Shown one piece after another: positions 15,226 to 22,784 of a stretch of DNA of 26,454 bases. The translations under genes and the position numbers were made by a program. Under the pieces are notes generated by a model that saw only the letters and a program-made list of their open reading frames with translations, made no database searches and was not told the DNA's origin. Numbering within the stretch: the stretch's first letter is position 1; the number at the start of each line of letters is the position of its first letter. The DNA comes from DASSBG01 sp965651365 (GTDB lineage Bacteria; Pseudomonadota; Gammaproteobacteria; Xanthomonadales; Rhodanobacteraceae). The stretch covers positions 1-26,454 of the forward strand of contig CBFGSA010000026.1 of NCBI GenBank assembly GCA_965651365.1, read 5' to 3'.

Positions 15226-16389
15226 TCAGGACATGAACAGCGCGATCACGTCGTTGAGGAAGCGCTGGCCCGTTTCGGTGGCTTGCAGGCGCTCGGGGTT
15301 GGCGGTGAGCCAGCCACGGGCGATGGCCTGCTGGCGTGTTGTCTCGATGGCACTCAGCGGCAGCCCGGTGCGCGCGCTGAATTCGCTCAGTGGTACGCCG
15401 TCGATCAGGCGCAGGGCGTTGAGCATGTACTCGAAGGGCAGCTCGGATTCGGCGATCTGCATTTCGCCTTCGATGCGTTCGTGGCCAGTCGCCTGACGCA
15501 TCCAGGCCAGCGGCAGCTTGCGCTTCCAGCGGCGCGTGGTTTGGCCGCTGTGCCTGTTGCTGATCTTGCCGTGGGCGCCGGCGCCGATGCCGAGGTAGTC
15601 ACCGAATTGCCAATAGTTGAGGTTGTGCACGCAGCGCCGGCCCGGCTGCGCGTAGGCGGAAATTTCGTACTGGCCGTAGTCGGCCGCCGCCAGACGATCC
15701 TGGCACGCCTGCTGGATGTCCCAGGCGGCATCGTCTTCGGGTATGCCTGCCGGTGGCCGGTTGGCGAAGGTGGTGCCTGGCTCCAGGGTGAGCTGGTAGT
15801 GCGAGATGTGGGCAGGCTGCAGCGCGATGGCGCGCTCGATGTCGTGCAGGGCGCCGTCGAACGTTTGCTGCGGCAGCGCGTACATCAGGTCGATATTGAA
15901 ATTGTCGAAGCCCACGGCGCGCGCTTCGCCAACGGCCGATTCGGCTTCCGCGGCCGAGTGGATGCGCCCCAGGCGCCCGAGCATGGCGTCGTCGAAGCTT
16001 TGCACGCCGAAAGACAGCCGGTTGACGCCCGCTTCCCGATAGCCGTCAAAGCGGCCGTGCTCGACCGTGCCGGGGTTGGTCTCCAGCGTGATTTCGCAAT
16101 CTTTCGCCAGTGGCAGGCGCTGGCGCACGCCATCGAGCACCCGCGTGATCTGCGTGGCATCGAACAGGCTGGGTGTGCCGCCACCGAAGAAGATGCTGAC
16201 CAGCTCGCGGCCGTCGAGTGCGTTGGCGAAGTCGGCCCGGTCGCCATCGAGATCGGCCAGCAGGCTGTCGACATAGCCGGCGTAGGGTGGCTCACCGCGC
16301 ACGCCGTGCGAGTTGAAATCGCAGTACGGGCATTTGCGCACGCACCAGGGCATGTGGACGTACAAGGCGAGCGGGATGAATGGAGTCAT
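15226..16389 (-). CDS. hemW: Heme chaperone HemW (radical SAM)
   Basis: HemW binds heme and an iron-sulfur cluster and delivers heme to respiratory enzymes; older annotations call it an oxygen-independent coproporphyrinogen oxidase-like protein. The 387-residue reading from ATG 16389 starts MTPFIPLALYVHMPW. The radical-SAM cysteines are Cys16, Cys20 and Cys23 in CVRKCPYCDFNSHG. FFGGGTPSLF, ETNPGTVEH, RLSFGVQSFDD and HNLNYWQFGDYLGIGAGAHG follow, the last being typical of this subfamily. An N-terminal extension of 45 codons in the open frame shows no family similarity and crosses a repeat, so it is not used. The gene follows rdgB on the same strand after 121 bases, as in E. coli where rdgB and hemW are neighbours. 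Confidence 0.95.
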   Translation of the reverse strand: MTPFIPLALYVHMPWCVRKCPYCDFNSHGVRGEPPYAGYVDSLLADLDGDRADFANALDGRELVSIFFGGGTPSLFDATQITRVLDGVRQRLPLAKDCEITLETNPGTVEHGRFDGYREAGVNRLSFGVQSFDDAMLGRLGRIHSAAEAESAVGEARAVGFDNFNIDLMYALPQQTFDGALHDIERAIALQPAHISHYQLTLEPGTTFANRPPAGIPEDDAAWDIQQACQDRLAAADYGQYEISAYAQPGRRCVHNLNYWQFGDYLGIGAGAHGKISNRHSGQTTRRWKRKLPLAWMRQATGHERIEGEMQIAESELPFEYMLNALRLIDGVPLSEFSARTGLPLSAIETTRQQAIARGWLTANPERLQATETGQRFLNDVIALFMS

Positions 16390-16411
16390 TGACGCGCTGC
16401 CTTGCGTATTT

Positions 16412-16425
16412 CGAACATTCGTTCG
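16412..16425. promoter_or_regulatory. Perfect 14-bp palindrome upstream of hemW
   Basis: CGAAC, ATTC, GTTCG: a perfect inverted repeat with a four-base spacer, ending 23 bases before the hemW ATG. The form CGAAC-N4-GTTCG resembles the LexA site of Gram-positive bacteria, which is not the usual site in this group. It could be an operator for another regulator or chance. Confidence 0.3.
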
Positions 16426-16450
16426 CGCGCATGCGGTGTCTCGCAGGCAA

Positions 16451-16487
16451 GTGGATTCCGGATCGCCGCAAGGCGGCGTCCGGGATG
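16451..16487. repeat. REP-like hairpin between rdgB and hemW
   Basis: The arms TCCGGA-T-CGCCGC (16457-16469) and GCGGCG-TCCGG (16473-16483) form a twelve-pair stem with one bulge and a three-base loop, flanked by GTGGAT and GATGACG. The layout GGATTCC-stem-GGGATGACG resembles a widespread proteobacterial intergenic repeat. Confidence 0.6.
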
Positions 16488-16510
16488 ACGGGGCCTGCAT
16501 GGTGCACGCA

Positions 16511-17146
16511 TCACGGTATTCCATTCCGCAAATGGGTTTTCAGCACAGTCAGTGCCTGGCCGCGGTGGCTGATGCGGTTCTTCAGTGCCGGATCAAGTTC
16601 GGCGGCGCTGCGCGCATGGCCGTCGGGCAGGAACAGTGGATCGTAGCCGAAACCGCCGGCGCCGCGTGGCGCTTGCAGGATACGGCCGGGCCAGCGGCCT
16701 TCGACAATCAGCGGCGCCGGGTCGTTGGCGTGGCGCAGCAGGGCCAGCACGCAGATGAAGAACGCGCCGCGCTGCGCATCGTCCACGCCATCGATCTCGC
16801 GCAGCAATTTGGCCTTGTTGGCCTCGCTGTCGCCGTGGCGGCCCGCGTAGCGTGCCGAATACAAGCCCGGCGCACCGTTCAGCGCATCCACGCACAGCCC
16901 CGAATCGTCGGCCAGTGTCGGCAGGCCGGTCACGTGCGCGGCATGGCGGGCCTTGATCAGGGCATTCTCGACAAACGTGGCGCCAGTTTCCTCGGCATCG
17001 TCCACGCCCAACGCGCCCTGCGCCACGAACTCGAGTCCGCCGCTGGCAAACAACTCGCGGAACTCGGCCAGTTTTCCGGCATTGCCGCTGGCCAGCACGA
17101 CGCGCGAACCGAGTCCCGAGTCCCGAGTCCCGAGTCCCGTATTCAC
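16511..17146 (-). CDS. rdgB: Non-canonical purine NTP pyrophosphatase (RdgB/HAM1) with repeat-encoded N-terminus
   Basis: RdgB hydrolyses dITP, dXTP and ITP to monophosphates, keeping deaminated purines out of DNA. Motifs: VVLASGNAGKLAEF (substrate loop), ETGATFVENALIKARHAA, LADDSGLCVDAL, GGFGYDPLFLPDG and ISHRGQAL. The 211 residues exceed the E. coli enzyme (197). The extra N-terminal stretch, about 15 residues including GLGTRDSGLG, is the translation of the 7-bp repeat tract. The start used is GTG 17146, which overlaps the rph stop (GTGA). No other ATG, GTG or TTG in frame precedes RVVLASGN; an internal GTG at codon 17 would remove most of the first beta-strand. Translation through the repeat is therefore likely but not proven. 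Confidence 0.93.
   Translation of the reverse strand: MNTGLGTRDSGLGSRVVLASGNAGKLAEFRELFASGGLEFVAQGALGVDDAEETGATFVENALIKARHAAHVTGLPTLADDSGLCVDALNGAPGLYSARYAGRHGDSEANKAKLLREIDGVDDAQRGAFFICVLALLRHANDPAPLIVEGRWPGRILQAPRGAGGFGYDPLFLPDGHARSAAELDPALKNRISHRGQALTVLKTHLRNGIP
17110..17145 (-). repeat. 7-bp tandem repeat (four perfect GGGACTC units) at the rph stop and rdgB start
   Basis: Read on the minus strand from the rph TGA: TGAATAC (17145-17139), then four identical GGGACTC units at 17138-17132, 17131-17125, 17124-17118 and 17117-17111. It is the most regular of the heptamer tracts in the window and the only one that is clearly inside a coding frame (rdgB). Confidence 0.9.
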
Positions 17147-17871
17147 GACTCCAGCGCCGCCCGCTGCTCCGCCACCAGTTCGCCGATGCCTTTTTCGGCC
17201 AGCGCCATCATCGCGTCCATTTCCTCGCGGCGGAAAGCGTGGCCTTCGGCGGTGCCCTGGATTTCAATGAAGCCACCGCCGTCGTTCATCACCACGTTCA
17301 TGTCGGTGTCGCAACTCGAGTCCTCGGCATAGTCGAGGTCGAGAACCGGCACACCGTTCCAGATGCCGACGGACACGGCGGCGACGGCACCGACGATGGG
17401 GTTGCGCTTGAGCTTCTCGCGCTGCATGAGTACGTTGACGGCATCGACCAGGGCCACGTAGGCACCGGTGATGGAGGCGGTGCGGGTACCGCCGTCGGCC
17501 TGCAGCACATCGCAGTCCAAGGTGATCACTCGTTCGCCCAGCGCCTTGCGGTTGACGCAGGCACGCAGGCTGCGGCCGATCAGGCGCTGGATTTCCAGGG
17601 TGCGGCCGCCCTGCTTGCCGCGTGTAGCCTCGCGCTGGGTACGGCTGCCCGTGGCGCGTGGCAGCATGCCGTATTCGGCCGTGACCCAGCCCTCGCCCTT
17701 GCCGCGCAGCCAGGGCGGCAGGCGGTCCTCGATGCTGGCCGTGCACAACACGCGGGTGTCGCCGACACTGATCAGCACCGATCCTTCGGCGTGACGGGTG
17801 AAGTGGCGCTCGATGGTGATGTCGCGCAGCTGATCGGGGGCGCGTCCGCTGGGGCGTTGCGGGTCGGTCAT
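17143..17871 (-). CDS. rph: Ribonuclease PH
   Basis: RNase PH is a phosphate-dependent 3'-5' exoribonuclease that trims tRNA precursors. The 242-residue product starts MTDPQRPSGRAPDQLRDITI at ATG 17871; a longer frame to 17940 runs into the promoter region and is rejected. Motifs: SVLISVGDTRVLCTAS, GEGWVTAEYGMLPRAT, the basic GRSLRACVNR, the phosphate-binding ADGGTRTASITGA, and the acidic DLDYAEDSSCDTDMNVV. It is transcribed away from yicC across a 71-base spacer. An extended -10 box TGGTAAACT (17911-17903, minus strand) could serve it. Its stop overlaps the rdgB start, so rph-rdgB-hemW is probably one operon. Confidence 0.97.
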   Translation of the reverse strand: MTDPQRPSGRAPDQLRDITIERHFTRHAEGSVLISVGDTRVLCTASIEDRLPPWLRGKGEGWVTAEYGMLPRATGSRTQREATRGKQGGRTLEIQRLIGRSLRACVNRKALGERVITLDCDVLQADGGTRTASITGAYVALVDAVNVLMQREKLKRNPIVGAVAAVSVGIWNGVPVLDLDYAEDSSCDTDMNVVMNDGGGFIEIQGTAEGHAFRREEMDAMMALAEKGIGELVAEQRAALES

Positions 17872-17942
17872 GGGCAAGGCAGTGGGCAGAGGGGGACGGA
17901 AAAGTTTACCATTGTCGTCTTTTTCCCTGCCCGGACGCACCG

Positions 17943-18803
17943 ATGATCCGAAGCATGACGGCTTTTGCCAGCGCCGAAGGCCCCAGCGAACTGGGGCTGT
18001 TGTCGTGCGAACTGCGCACGGTCAACCACCGCTATCTGGATGTGTCCTTGCGCCTGCCCGAGGATCTGCGTGCCCTTGAGCCGACTCTGCGCGAGCGCAT
18101 CGGCCAGCATTTGGCCCGGGGCAAGGTCGATCTGGGCATGCGTGTGCGCACCGACAGCCACGATGCAGGCCTGGCGCTGGATGAGGTACTTCTGCAGCGC
18201 CTGGCCGGCATGCACCAACAGATCCGAGCGCACTTTCCCGATGCCCAGGTGCAGACCACCGAATTGCTGCGTTTCCCGGGCGTGCTGCGTCAGTCGGCCG
18301 TCGACCGTGGCGCGCTCCAGGCCCAGGTGCTGGCGGTCCTGGATCAGGCGCTGGATGCGCTGGGAGCAACCCGCGAACGCGAAGGGACACAGTTGGCGGC
18401 ACTGTTGCGCGAGCGCCTGGATGGCATTGAGCGGCAGGTGGCGATCTTGCGCGGGCTGATGCCGGAAATCCGCGACGCTTTGCGCCAGCGGCTCGAATCG
18501 CGCCTGACTGATCTGGCGCAGCCGGCCGATCCGGGGCGCCTGGAGCAGGAGCTGGTGCTGCAGGTCACACGAGCCGATGTCGACGAGGAGCTGGACCGGC
18601 TGGATACCCACGTTGCCGAGGCGCGACGGGTGCTGGAGCGCGATGAACCGGTGGGCCGACGACTCGACTTCCTGATGCAGGAATTCAACCGCGAAGCCAA
18701 CACCCTGGGCTCGAAAGCGGTCGATACCCGCAGTACGCAAGCGGCGGTGGAGCTGAAGGTGCTGATTGAACAAATGCGCGAGCAGGTGCAGAACATCGAA
18801 TGA
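17943..18803 (+). CDS. yicC: YicC/YloC family endoribonuclease
   Basis: YicC-family proteins are reported to be endoribonucleases. The 286-residue protein starts MIRSMTAFASAEG and ends with REANTLGSKAVDTRSTQAAVELKVLIEQMREQVQNIE (split here only as a description of the conserved C-terminus), both family hallmarks, at the usual length. The middle is a long helical region (about 120-230). The start at ATG 17943 is set by the conserved first residues. It is divergent from rph and overlaps gmk by four bases (ATGA), which implies coupled expression. The yicC-gmk pairing is common in bacteria. Confidence 0.95.
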   Translation: MIRSMTAFASAEGPSELGLLSCELRTVNHRYLDVSLRLPEDLRALEPTLRERIGQHLARGKVDLGMRVRTDSHDAGLALDEVLLQRLAGMHQQIRAHFPDAQVQTTELLRFPGVLRQSAVDRGALQAQVLAVLDQALDALGATREREGTQLAALLRERLDGIERQVAILRGLMPEIRDALRQRLESRLTDLAQPADPGRLEQELVLQVTRADVDEELDRLDTHVAEARRVLERDEPVGRRLDFLMQEFNREANTLGSKAVDTRSTQAAVELKVLIEQMREQVQNIE

Positions 18804-19435
18804 ACACCTCCACGCAAGCGACGGGAACCCTGTTCGTGGTCGCCGCGCCCTCCGGTGCCGGCAAGTCGACCCTGGTCAATGCACTGCTGGCGCGTGAACC
18901 GGGCATCAGCCTGTCGATCTCGCACACCACGCGCGCGCCACGCAGCAACGAGAGCGAAGGCAGCCACTATCACTTCGTCACGCGCGAGCAGTTCGACGCG
19001 ATGATCGCCGCCGACCAGTTTTTTGAATACGCGGTGGTGCACGGTGACATGAAAGGGACCTCGATGACCGCGGTCGCGCCGATGCTGAAAGATGGGCGCG
19101 ACGTGCTGCTGGAGATCGACTGGCAGGGTGCACGCCAGGTGCGCAAAAAGGTGCCCGACTGCCAGACCATCTTCATCCTGCCACCCTCGCGCGCCGAGCT
19201 GGAGCGGCGCCTGCGCAGCCGCGCCTCCGACAGCGAAGAGGCGATTGCGCGCCGCCTGCACGACTCGCGTGGGGAGATTTCCCACGCCCACGAATTCGAC
19301 TTCATCGTAGTCAACGACGACTTCGACCGCACCCTCGATGAAATGCAGGCCATCGTGCACGCGGTCCGCGCCGGCGAGCCGCTGCAGACGGATCGCCACG
19401 AGGTGCTGATTGCCGAGTTGCTGGGTGGCGGGTAG
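18800..19435 (+). CDS. gmk: Guanylate kinase
   Basis: Gmk phosphorylates GMP to GDP, supplying GTP precursors for nucleic acids and for ppGpp made by SpoT. The 211 residues contain the P-loop APSGAGKST (about 16-24), SISHTTRAPR for GMP binding, LLEIDWQGARQVRKK, the lid segment LRSRASDSEEAIARR, and VNDDFD near the C-terminus. The E. coli segment GNYYGT is GDMKGT here, so a tyrosine that usually contacts GMP is replaced by lysine. The rest of the site is intact. The ATG overlaps the yicC stop. A palindromic repeat begins at its stop codon, and the mla operon follows where rpoZ would be in E. coli. Confidence 0.97.
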   Translation: MNTSTQATGTLFVVAAPSGAGKSTLVNALLAREPGISLSISHTTRAPRSNESEGSHYHFVTREQFDAMIAADQFFEYAVVHGDMKGTSMTAVAPMLKDGRDVLLEIDWQGARQVRKKVPDCQTIFILPPSRAELERRLRSRASDSEEAIARRLHDSRGEISHAHEFDFIVVNDDFDRTLDEMQAIVHAVRAGEPLQTDRHEVLIAELLGGG

Positions 19436-19512
19436 GGTGCTTCTGAACGAAGTCAAGCGCACCATTGGAAGCTCCATATCACGGTGCGCTTCCTTCGTCA
19501 GCGGCACCCTGC
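19432..19512. repeat. Nested 81-bp palindromic element
   Basis: Three arm pairs are nested. The outer pair is GTAGGGTGC (19432-19440) with GCACCCTGC (19504-19512), one mismatch. The middle pair is CTGAACGAAG (19443-19452) with CCTTCGTCAG (19492-19501), near perfect. The inner pair is AAGCGCACC (19455-19463) with GGTGCGCTT (19483-19491), perfect. The loop TGGAAGCTCCA is itself nearly palindromic. It overlaps the gmk stop codon and contains no T-run, so a repeat element is more likely than a terminator. Confidence 0.75.
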
Positions 19513-19564
19513 GACGAGCTTCTCGCTGGCTCCCAAGTTCACTCTCGGCTATCGTAGCCAGCCT

Positions 19565-20389
19565 ATGCCCGATGCAAACACCAACACCTCCCTGATCAAT
19601 ATCCGCGGCCTGACGACCCGTCTGGGTGGCAAGATCATTTTTGACGGGCTGGATCTGGATATTCCGCGCGGCAAGGTCACCGCCATCATGGGTCCCAGCG
19701 GCACCGGCAAGACCACTCTGCTGCGCCATATCACCGGTCAGATGCAGGCCGATTCGGGCACGCTTGAGGTGGACGGGCAGCCAGTCGCGGGGCTGGACCG
19801 CAAGGCCCTGTACGCGCTGCGCGAGAAGATCGGCTTCCTGTTCCAGAATTCGGCCCTGCTGACCGACTACGACGTGTTCGAGAACGTGGCGTTTCCCTTG
19901 CGCCAGCACGCGAAGCTGCCCGAGGTTCTGGTGCGCAATATCGTGCTGACCAAGCTGCAGGCAGTGGGCCTGCGTGGCGCGGCGCGGCTGATGCCCTCGG
20001 AGCTTTCCGGCGGCATGGCACGGCGCGTGGCGCTGGCGCGGGCGATCGTGTTCGACCCGATGCTGATCCTGTACGACGAGCCTTTCGTGGGCCTCGACCC
20101 GATTGCGCTGAACCAGGTGCTGCGCCTGATCCGCACGCTCAACCACACCCTCGGCATCACCTCGGTGCTGGTGGCGCACGAGCTGGCCGCGGTGCGTGAG
20201 GCAGCCGATCATGTATTCCTGATTGCCAATGGCAAGGTGGTGGCCGATGGCGACCCGAAGCATGTGGCCGAGGACGGCTCGCCCTGGACGCGGCAATTCT
20301 TTGGCGGCGAGGCTGACGGGCCGGTGCCGTTCCACTATCCGGCCGGCGATTATGCGGCCGAACTGGGCCTGGCCGGAGGCAAGGCATGA
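19565..20389 (+). CDS. mlaF: Mla lipid-asymmetry ABC transporter, ATP-binding protein
   Basis: MlaF powers the inner-membrane MlaFEDB complex that moves phospholipids between the inner and outer membranes. The 274-residue product starts at ATG 19565 (MPDANTNTSLINIRGLTTRL); the longer open frame begins with a GTG inside the palindromic element and is rejected. ABC motifs: Walker A GPSGTGKT (43-50), Q-loop GFLFQNSALL, signature ELSGGMARRVALARA (about 145-160), Walker B LILYDEPFVGLDP (about 166-178) and H-loop VLVAHEL. LSGGMARR is characteristic of this subfamily. It overlaps mlaE by four bases. Confidence 0.96.
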   Translation: MPDANTNTSLINIRGLTTRLGGKIIFDGLDLDIPRGKVTAIMGPSGTGKTTLLRHITGQMQADSGTLEVDGQPVAGLDRKALYALREKIGFLFQNSALLTDYDVFENVAFPLRQHAKLPEVLVRNIVLTKLQAVGLRGAARLMPSELSGGMARRVALARAIVFDPMLILYDEPFVGLDPIALNQVLRLIRTLNHTLGITSVLVAHELAAVREAADHVFLIANGKVVADGDPKHVAEDGSPWTRQFFGGEADGPVPFHYPAGDYAAELGLAGGKA

Positions 20390-21153
20390 ACCGGCCGGAC
20401 GCGGGCAATATCGTCGCCAAGGCGCTCGGCGAAGTCGGCGCCTGCGGCCTGTTCGGGCTGTCGATTCTGGCCGCGCTGCCGCGCAGCCTGCGCTATATCC
20501 GCGAGAGCGTGCGCCAGGTCTGGTTCGTCGGTGCGATGAGTCTGGTGATCATCATGACCAGCGGCCTGTTCGTGGGCATGGTGCTGGGCCTGCAGCTCTA
20601 CTACGTGCTGTCGATCTTCGGCGGTACCGCCGCGCTCGGCTCGGTGGTGGCGCTGAGCCTGTTCCGCGAGCTGGGGCCCGTGGTCACGGCCTTGCTGTTT
20701 GCCGGTCGCGCCGGCACTTCGATCACGGCCGAGATCGGCCTGATGCGCGCCACCGACCAGCTCGACGCGATGGAGATGATGGCGGTCGATCCGATGGCCT
20801 ATGTGGTCGCGCCGCGTTTTCTGGCCGGGCTGATCGCGATGCCGCTGCTGGCTTGCGTGTTCAACGCGCTGGGCATTTTCGGTGGCCACCTGGTCGGCGT
20901 GAGCTGGCTGGGTATCGACAATGGCACCTTCTGGTCCAACATGACGTCCAGCGTCGATGTGTGGACCGACGTGGTCAATGGCGTGTGGAAAAGTCTTGCC
21001 TTTGGTGCCGTGGTGACGCTGATCTCGGTCTACCAGGGCTACACCGCACCGCCCACCAGCGAGGGCGTGGCCACTGCCACCACCCGCACCGTGGTGTTCT
21101 CGTCGATCGTGGTGCTGGCGCTCGACTTCGTCATGACCGCCTTTTTGATGTGA
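20386..21153 (+). CDS. mlaE: Mla ABC transporter permease
   Basis: MlaE is the inner-membrane permease that dimerises in the MlaFEDB complex. The 255 residues contain an amphipathic N-terminal segment and about five membrane helices, with the family motifs VGMVLGLQLYYVLSIFGG, FRELGPVVTALLFAGRAGTS, ITAEIGLMRATDQLDAMEMM and the cytoplasmic coupling region around ATDQLDAMEMMAVDPMAYVV. The ATG overlaps the mlaF stop. mlaD begins 46 bases downstream. Confidence 0.96.
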   Translation: MNRPDAGNIVAKALGEVGACGLFGLSILAALPRSLRYIRESVRQVWFVGAMSLVIIMTSGLFVGMVLGLQLYYVLSIFGGTAALGSVVALSLFRELGPVVTALLFAGRAGTSITAEIGLMRATDQLDAMEMMAVDPMAYVVAPRFLAGLIAMPLLACVFNALGIFGGHLVGVSWLGIDNGTFWSNMTSSVDVWTDVVNGVWKSLAFGAVVTLISVYQGYTAPPTSEGVATATTRTVVFSSIVVLALDFVMTAFLM

Positions 21154-21199
21154 TGTCGGCCATGCCTGTTCTGCAACTGTTCATCGAGAGGATCTCGTC

Positions 21200-21691
21200 G
21201 TGAGTCAACCCCGATCGTCCTATGCCATCGGCGCCGGCCTGTTCATCCTGCTCGGCTTTGCCGCGCTGGCCTATCTGGCCACCCAGACCACGTCCGTGGC
21301 CAACTTCAGGCAGGGCGACACCTATGCGCTCAAGGCCCGGTTCACCAATATCGGCCAGCTCAAGCTGCGCGCGCCGGTGAAGATTGCCGGCGTTCGCATC
21401 GGCTCGGTCGAGGCCATCAAGCTGGAGCCGCAGCGCCTCGATGCGCTGGTGACCCTGGCCATCGACACGCGCTACAAGGAGATCCCCGAAGACACCGGTG
21501 CCTCGATATTCACCAGCGGTTTATTGGGTGACCAGTACGTTGGCCTGCAGCCGGGCGGCTCGCCGGAAATGCTCAGGGACGGCGATCAGCTGATTCTGAC
21601 CCAGTCGGCGATGCAGCTCGAAGACCTGATCGGCAAGTTCCTGGTCAATGACAAGTCGTCGGACAAGAAGTCCGGCGATGATGAAAAGTAG
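21200..21691 (+). CDS. mlaD: Mla transporter MCE-domain lipid-binding protein
   Basis: MlaD is anchored in the inner membrane and forms a hexameric ring with a lipid channel in the periplasm. The 163-residue protein has one N-terminal membrane helix (about residues 8-27), a single MCE domain (about 38-116, with FTNIGQLKLRAPVKIAGVRIG and GLLGDQYVGLQPG) and a charged, lysine/aspartate-rich tail. The start is GTG 21200, preceded by AGAGGA, a good ribosome site; there is no ATG before the membrane helix. Length is close to E. coli MlaD (183). Confidence 0.95.
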   Translation: MSQPRSSYAIGAGLFILLGFAALAYLATQTTSVANFRQGDTYALKARFTNIGQLKLRAPVKIAGVRIGSVEAIKLEPQRLDALVTLAIDTRYKEIPEDTGASIFTSGLLGDQYVGLQPGGSPEMLRDGDQLILTQSAMQLEDLIGKFLVNDKSSDKKSGDDEK

Positions 21692-21727
21692 ATCGCGCAA
21701 GCGACCCGTTTCCTTTCGGAGAATTCG

Positions 21728-22405
21728 ATGAATCGAGCACCACGCAAATTCGCCCTGCTGGCGCTGATCCTGTTCCTGATTGCGCCTTTGGCCATGGCGC
21801 AGGATGACAACGCGTCAGGCGATGCCGGCAGCAAGGCCGCCACGCCGCAGCAGGTGGTGCAGGAGATCGCCGACGAACTGGCGCAGAAGATCGACGGGCA
21901 CCGTGACGAATTGAAGAACGACCGGGAGAAGCTGATCTCCGTGATCGACTCGATCTTCCTGCCGCATTTCGATCTGGACTACGCCTCCATTCTGGTGCTG
22001 GGCCGACATGCGCGCGAGGCCAGTCCGCAGCAGCGCGAGCGCTTCGCCAAGGCGTTTTACAAGTCGATCACCAACCGTTATGCCGAAGGACTGCTGAACT
22101 ACACCAAGGGCAGTGTCCAGGTTCTGCCGTTCAAGGGCGATCTGGATCAGCGCCGCAGCATCGTGCGCACACGCGTCATCCTCAATGACGGCAAGAGCAT
22201 TTCCGTCGATTATGCTTTCCGCAAGACCCGCAGCGGGCAGTGGAAGGCCTACGACGTGATCATCGAGGGCATTTCCTACATCACCAATTACCGCAATCAG
22301 GTCGATGCCGAAATCCGCAAGGAAGGCATCGAGAAGCTGATCGAGCGGCTGGAAACGCAGGGTGCCGATGCGCTCAAGCAGATGGACAAGGATTCGGCAG
22401 GATGA
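21728..22405 (+). CDS. mlaC: Mla periplasmic phospholipid-binding protein
   Basis: MlaC ferries phospholipid between MlaA at the outer membrane and MlaFEDB at the inner membrane. The 225 residues begin with a signal peptide (MNRAPRKFALLALILFLIA, cut near AMA-QD). The Tol-Ttg2-type domain follows, with FDLDYASILVLGRHAREASP, FAKAFYKSITNRYAEGLLNY, and GQWKAYDVIIEGISYITNYR. ATG 21728 has a purine-rich ribosome site (CGGAG). The stop is four bases before the mlaB GTG, so the two are coupled. Confidence 0.95.
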   Translation: MNRAPRKFALLALILFLIAPLAMAQDDNASGDAGSKAATPQQVVQEIADELAQKIDGHRDELKNDREKLISVIDSIFLPHFDLDYASILVLGRHAREASPQQRERFAKAFYKSITNRYAEGLLNYTKGSVQVLPFKGDLDQRRSIVRTRVILNDGKSISVDYAFRKTRSGQWKAYDVIIEGISYITNYRNQVDAEIRKEGIEKLIERLETQGADALKQMDKDSAG

Positions 22406-22409
22406 ACTC

Positions 22410-22712
22410 GTGACGCCAGGCGCTGTACGCTTTGAACCACGCGACGCTCAGGTGCTGGCCATGGTCGGCACTCTGAGCTTCGCCAGTGTGGCCCAGGCCT
22501 GGCACGAGGGCCGGGACATTTTGGGCAAGATGCGGCCGCGCGTACTGGATCTGGCCGGGGTCGAGCGCGCCGACAGCGCCGGCCTGGCCTGCGTGCTGGC
22601 GCTGCTGGCCGCAGGTCAACAGCACGAACCGGGCGTGTCCATACGCAATGCACCCGAATCGCTGCGCGCACTTGCACAAGTCAGCGGTGCCGAGAAATGG
22701 CTGGCGCCGTGA
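22410..22712 (+). CDS. mlaB: Mla STAS-domain subunit
   Basis: MlaB is a small cytoplasmic STAS protein that binds MlaF and is needed for transporter assembly and activity. The 100-residue reading starts at GTG 22410 (MTPGAVRFEPRDAQVLAMVG), just after the mlaC stop, with AGGA seven bases upstream. The conserved STAS loop is VERADSAGLACVLALL, keeping the serine at the regulatory position. Low sequence conservation is normal for this subunit; position at the end of mlaFEDC secures the call. The stop codon opens the heptamer tract at 22710-22738. Confidence 0.9.
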   Translation: MTPGAVRFEPRDAQVLAMVGTLSFASVAQAWHEGRDILGKMRPRVLDLAGVERADSAGLACVLALLAAGQQHEPGVSIRNAPESLRALAQVSGAEKWLAP

Positions 22713-22738
22713 GCAGCAAGCAGTAAGCAGTGAGCAGT
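22710..22738 (+). repeat. 7-bp tandem repeat starting at the mlaB stop
   Basis: Read from the stop codon the units are TGAGCAG (22710-22716), CAAGCAG (22717-22723), TAAGCAG (22724-22730) and TGAGCAG (22731-22737). They differ only in the first two bases. The stop codon is itself part of the first unit. AGCAGTAAGC (22719-22728) has a perfect inverted copy at 22787-22796 in the end of mlaA. Confidence 0.85.
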
Positions 22739-22784
22739 AGCTGGCGGTGCCGGTGTGCAGAGTATGAACAGCTTGCGCGTGTTT

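Noticed and set aside
15166..17332. Long plus-strand frames opposite hemW, rdgB and rph
   Set aside because: Each conflicts with a conserved gene carrying catalytic motifs on the minus strand.
18344..20335. 663-codon open frame on the minus strand opposite yicC, gmk and mlaF
   Set aside because: It crosses three genuine genes on the other strand and their boundaries, and has histidine/glutamine-rich shadow composition with no family motifs.
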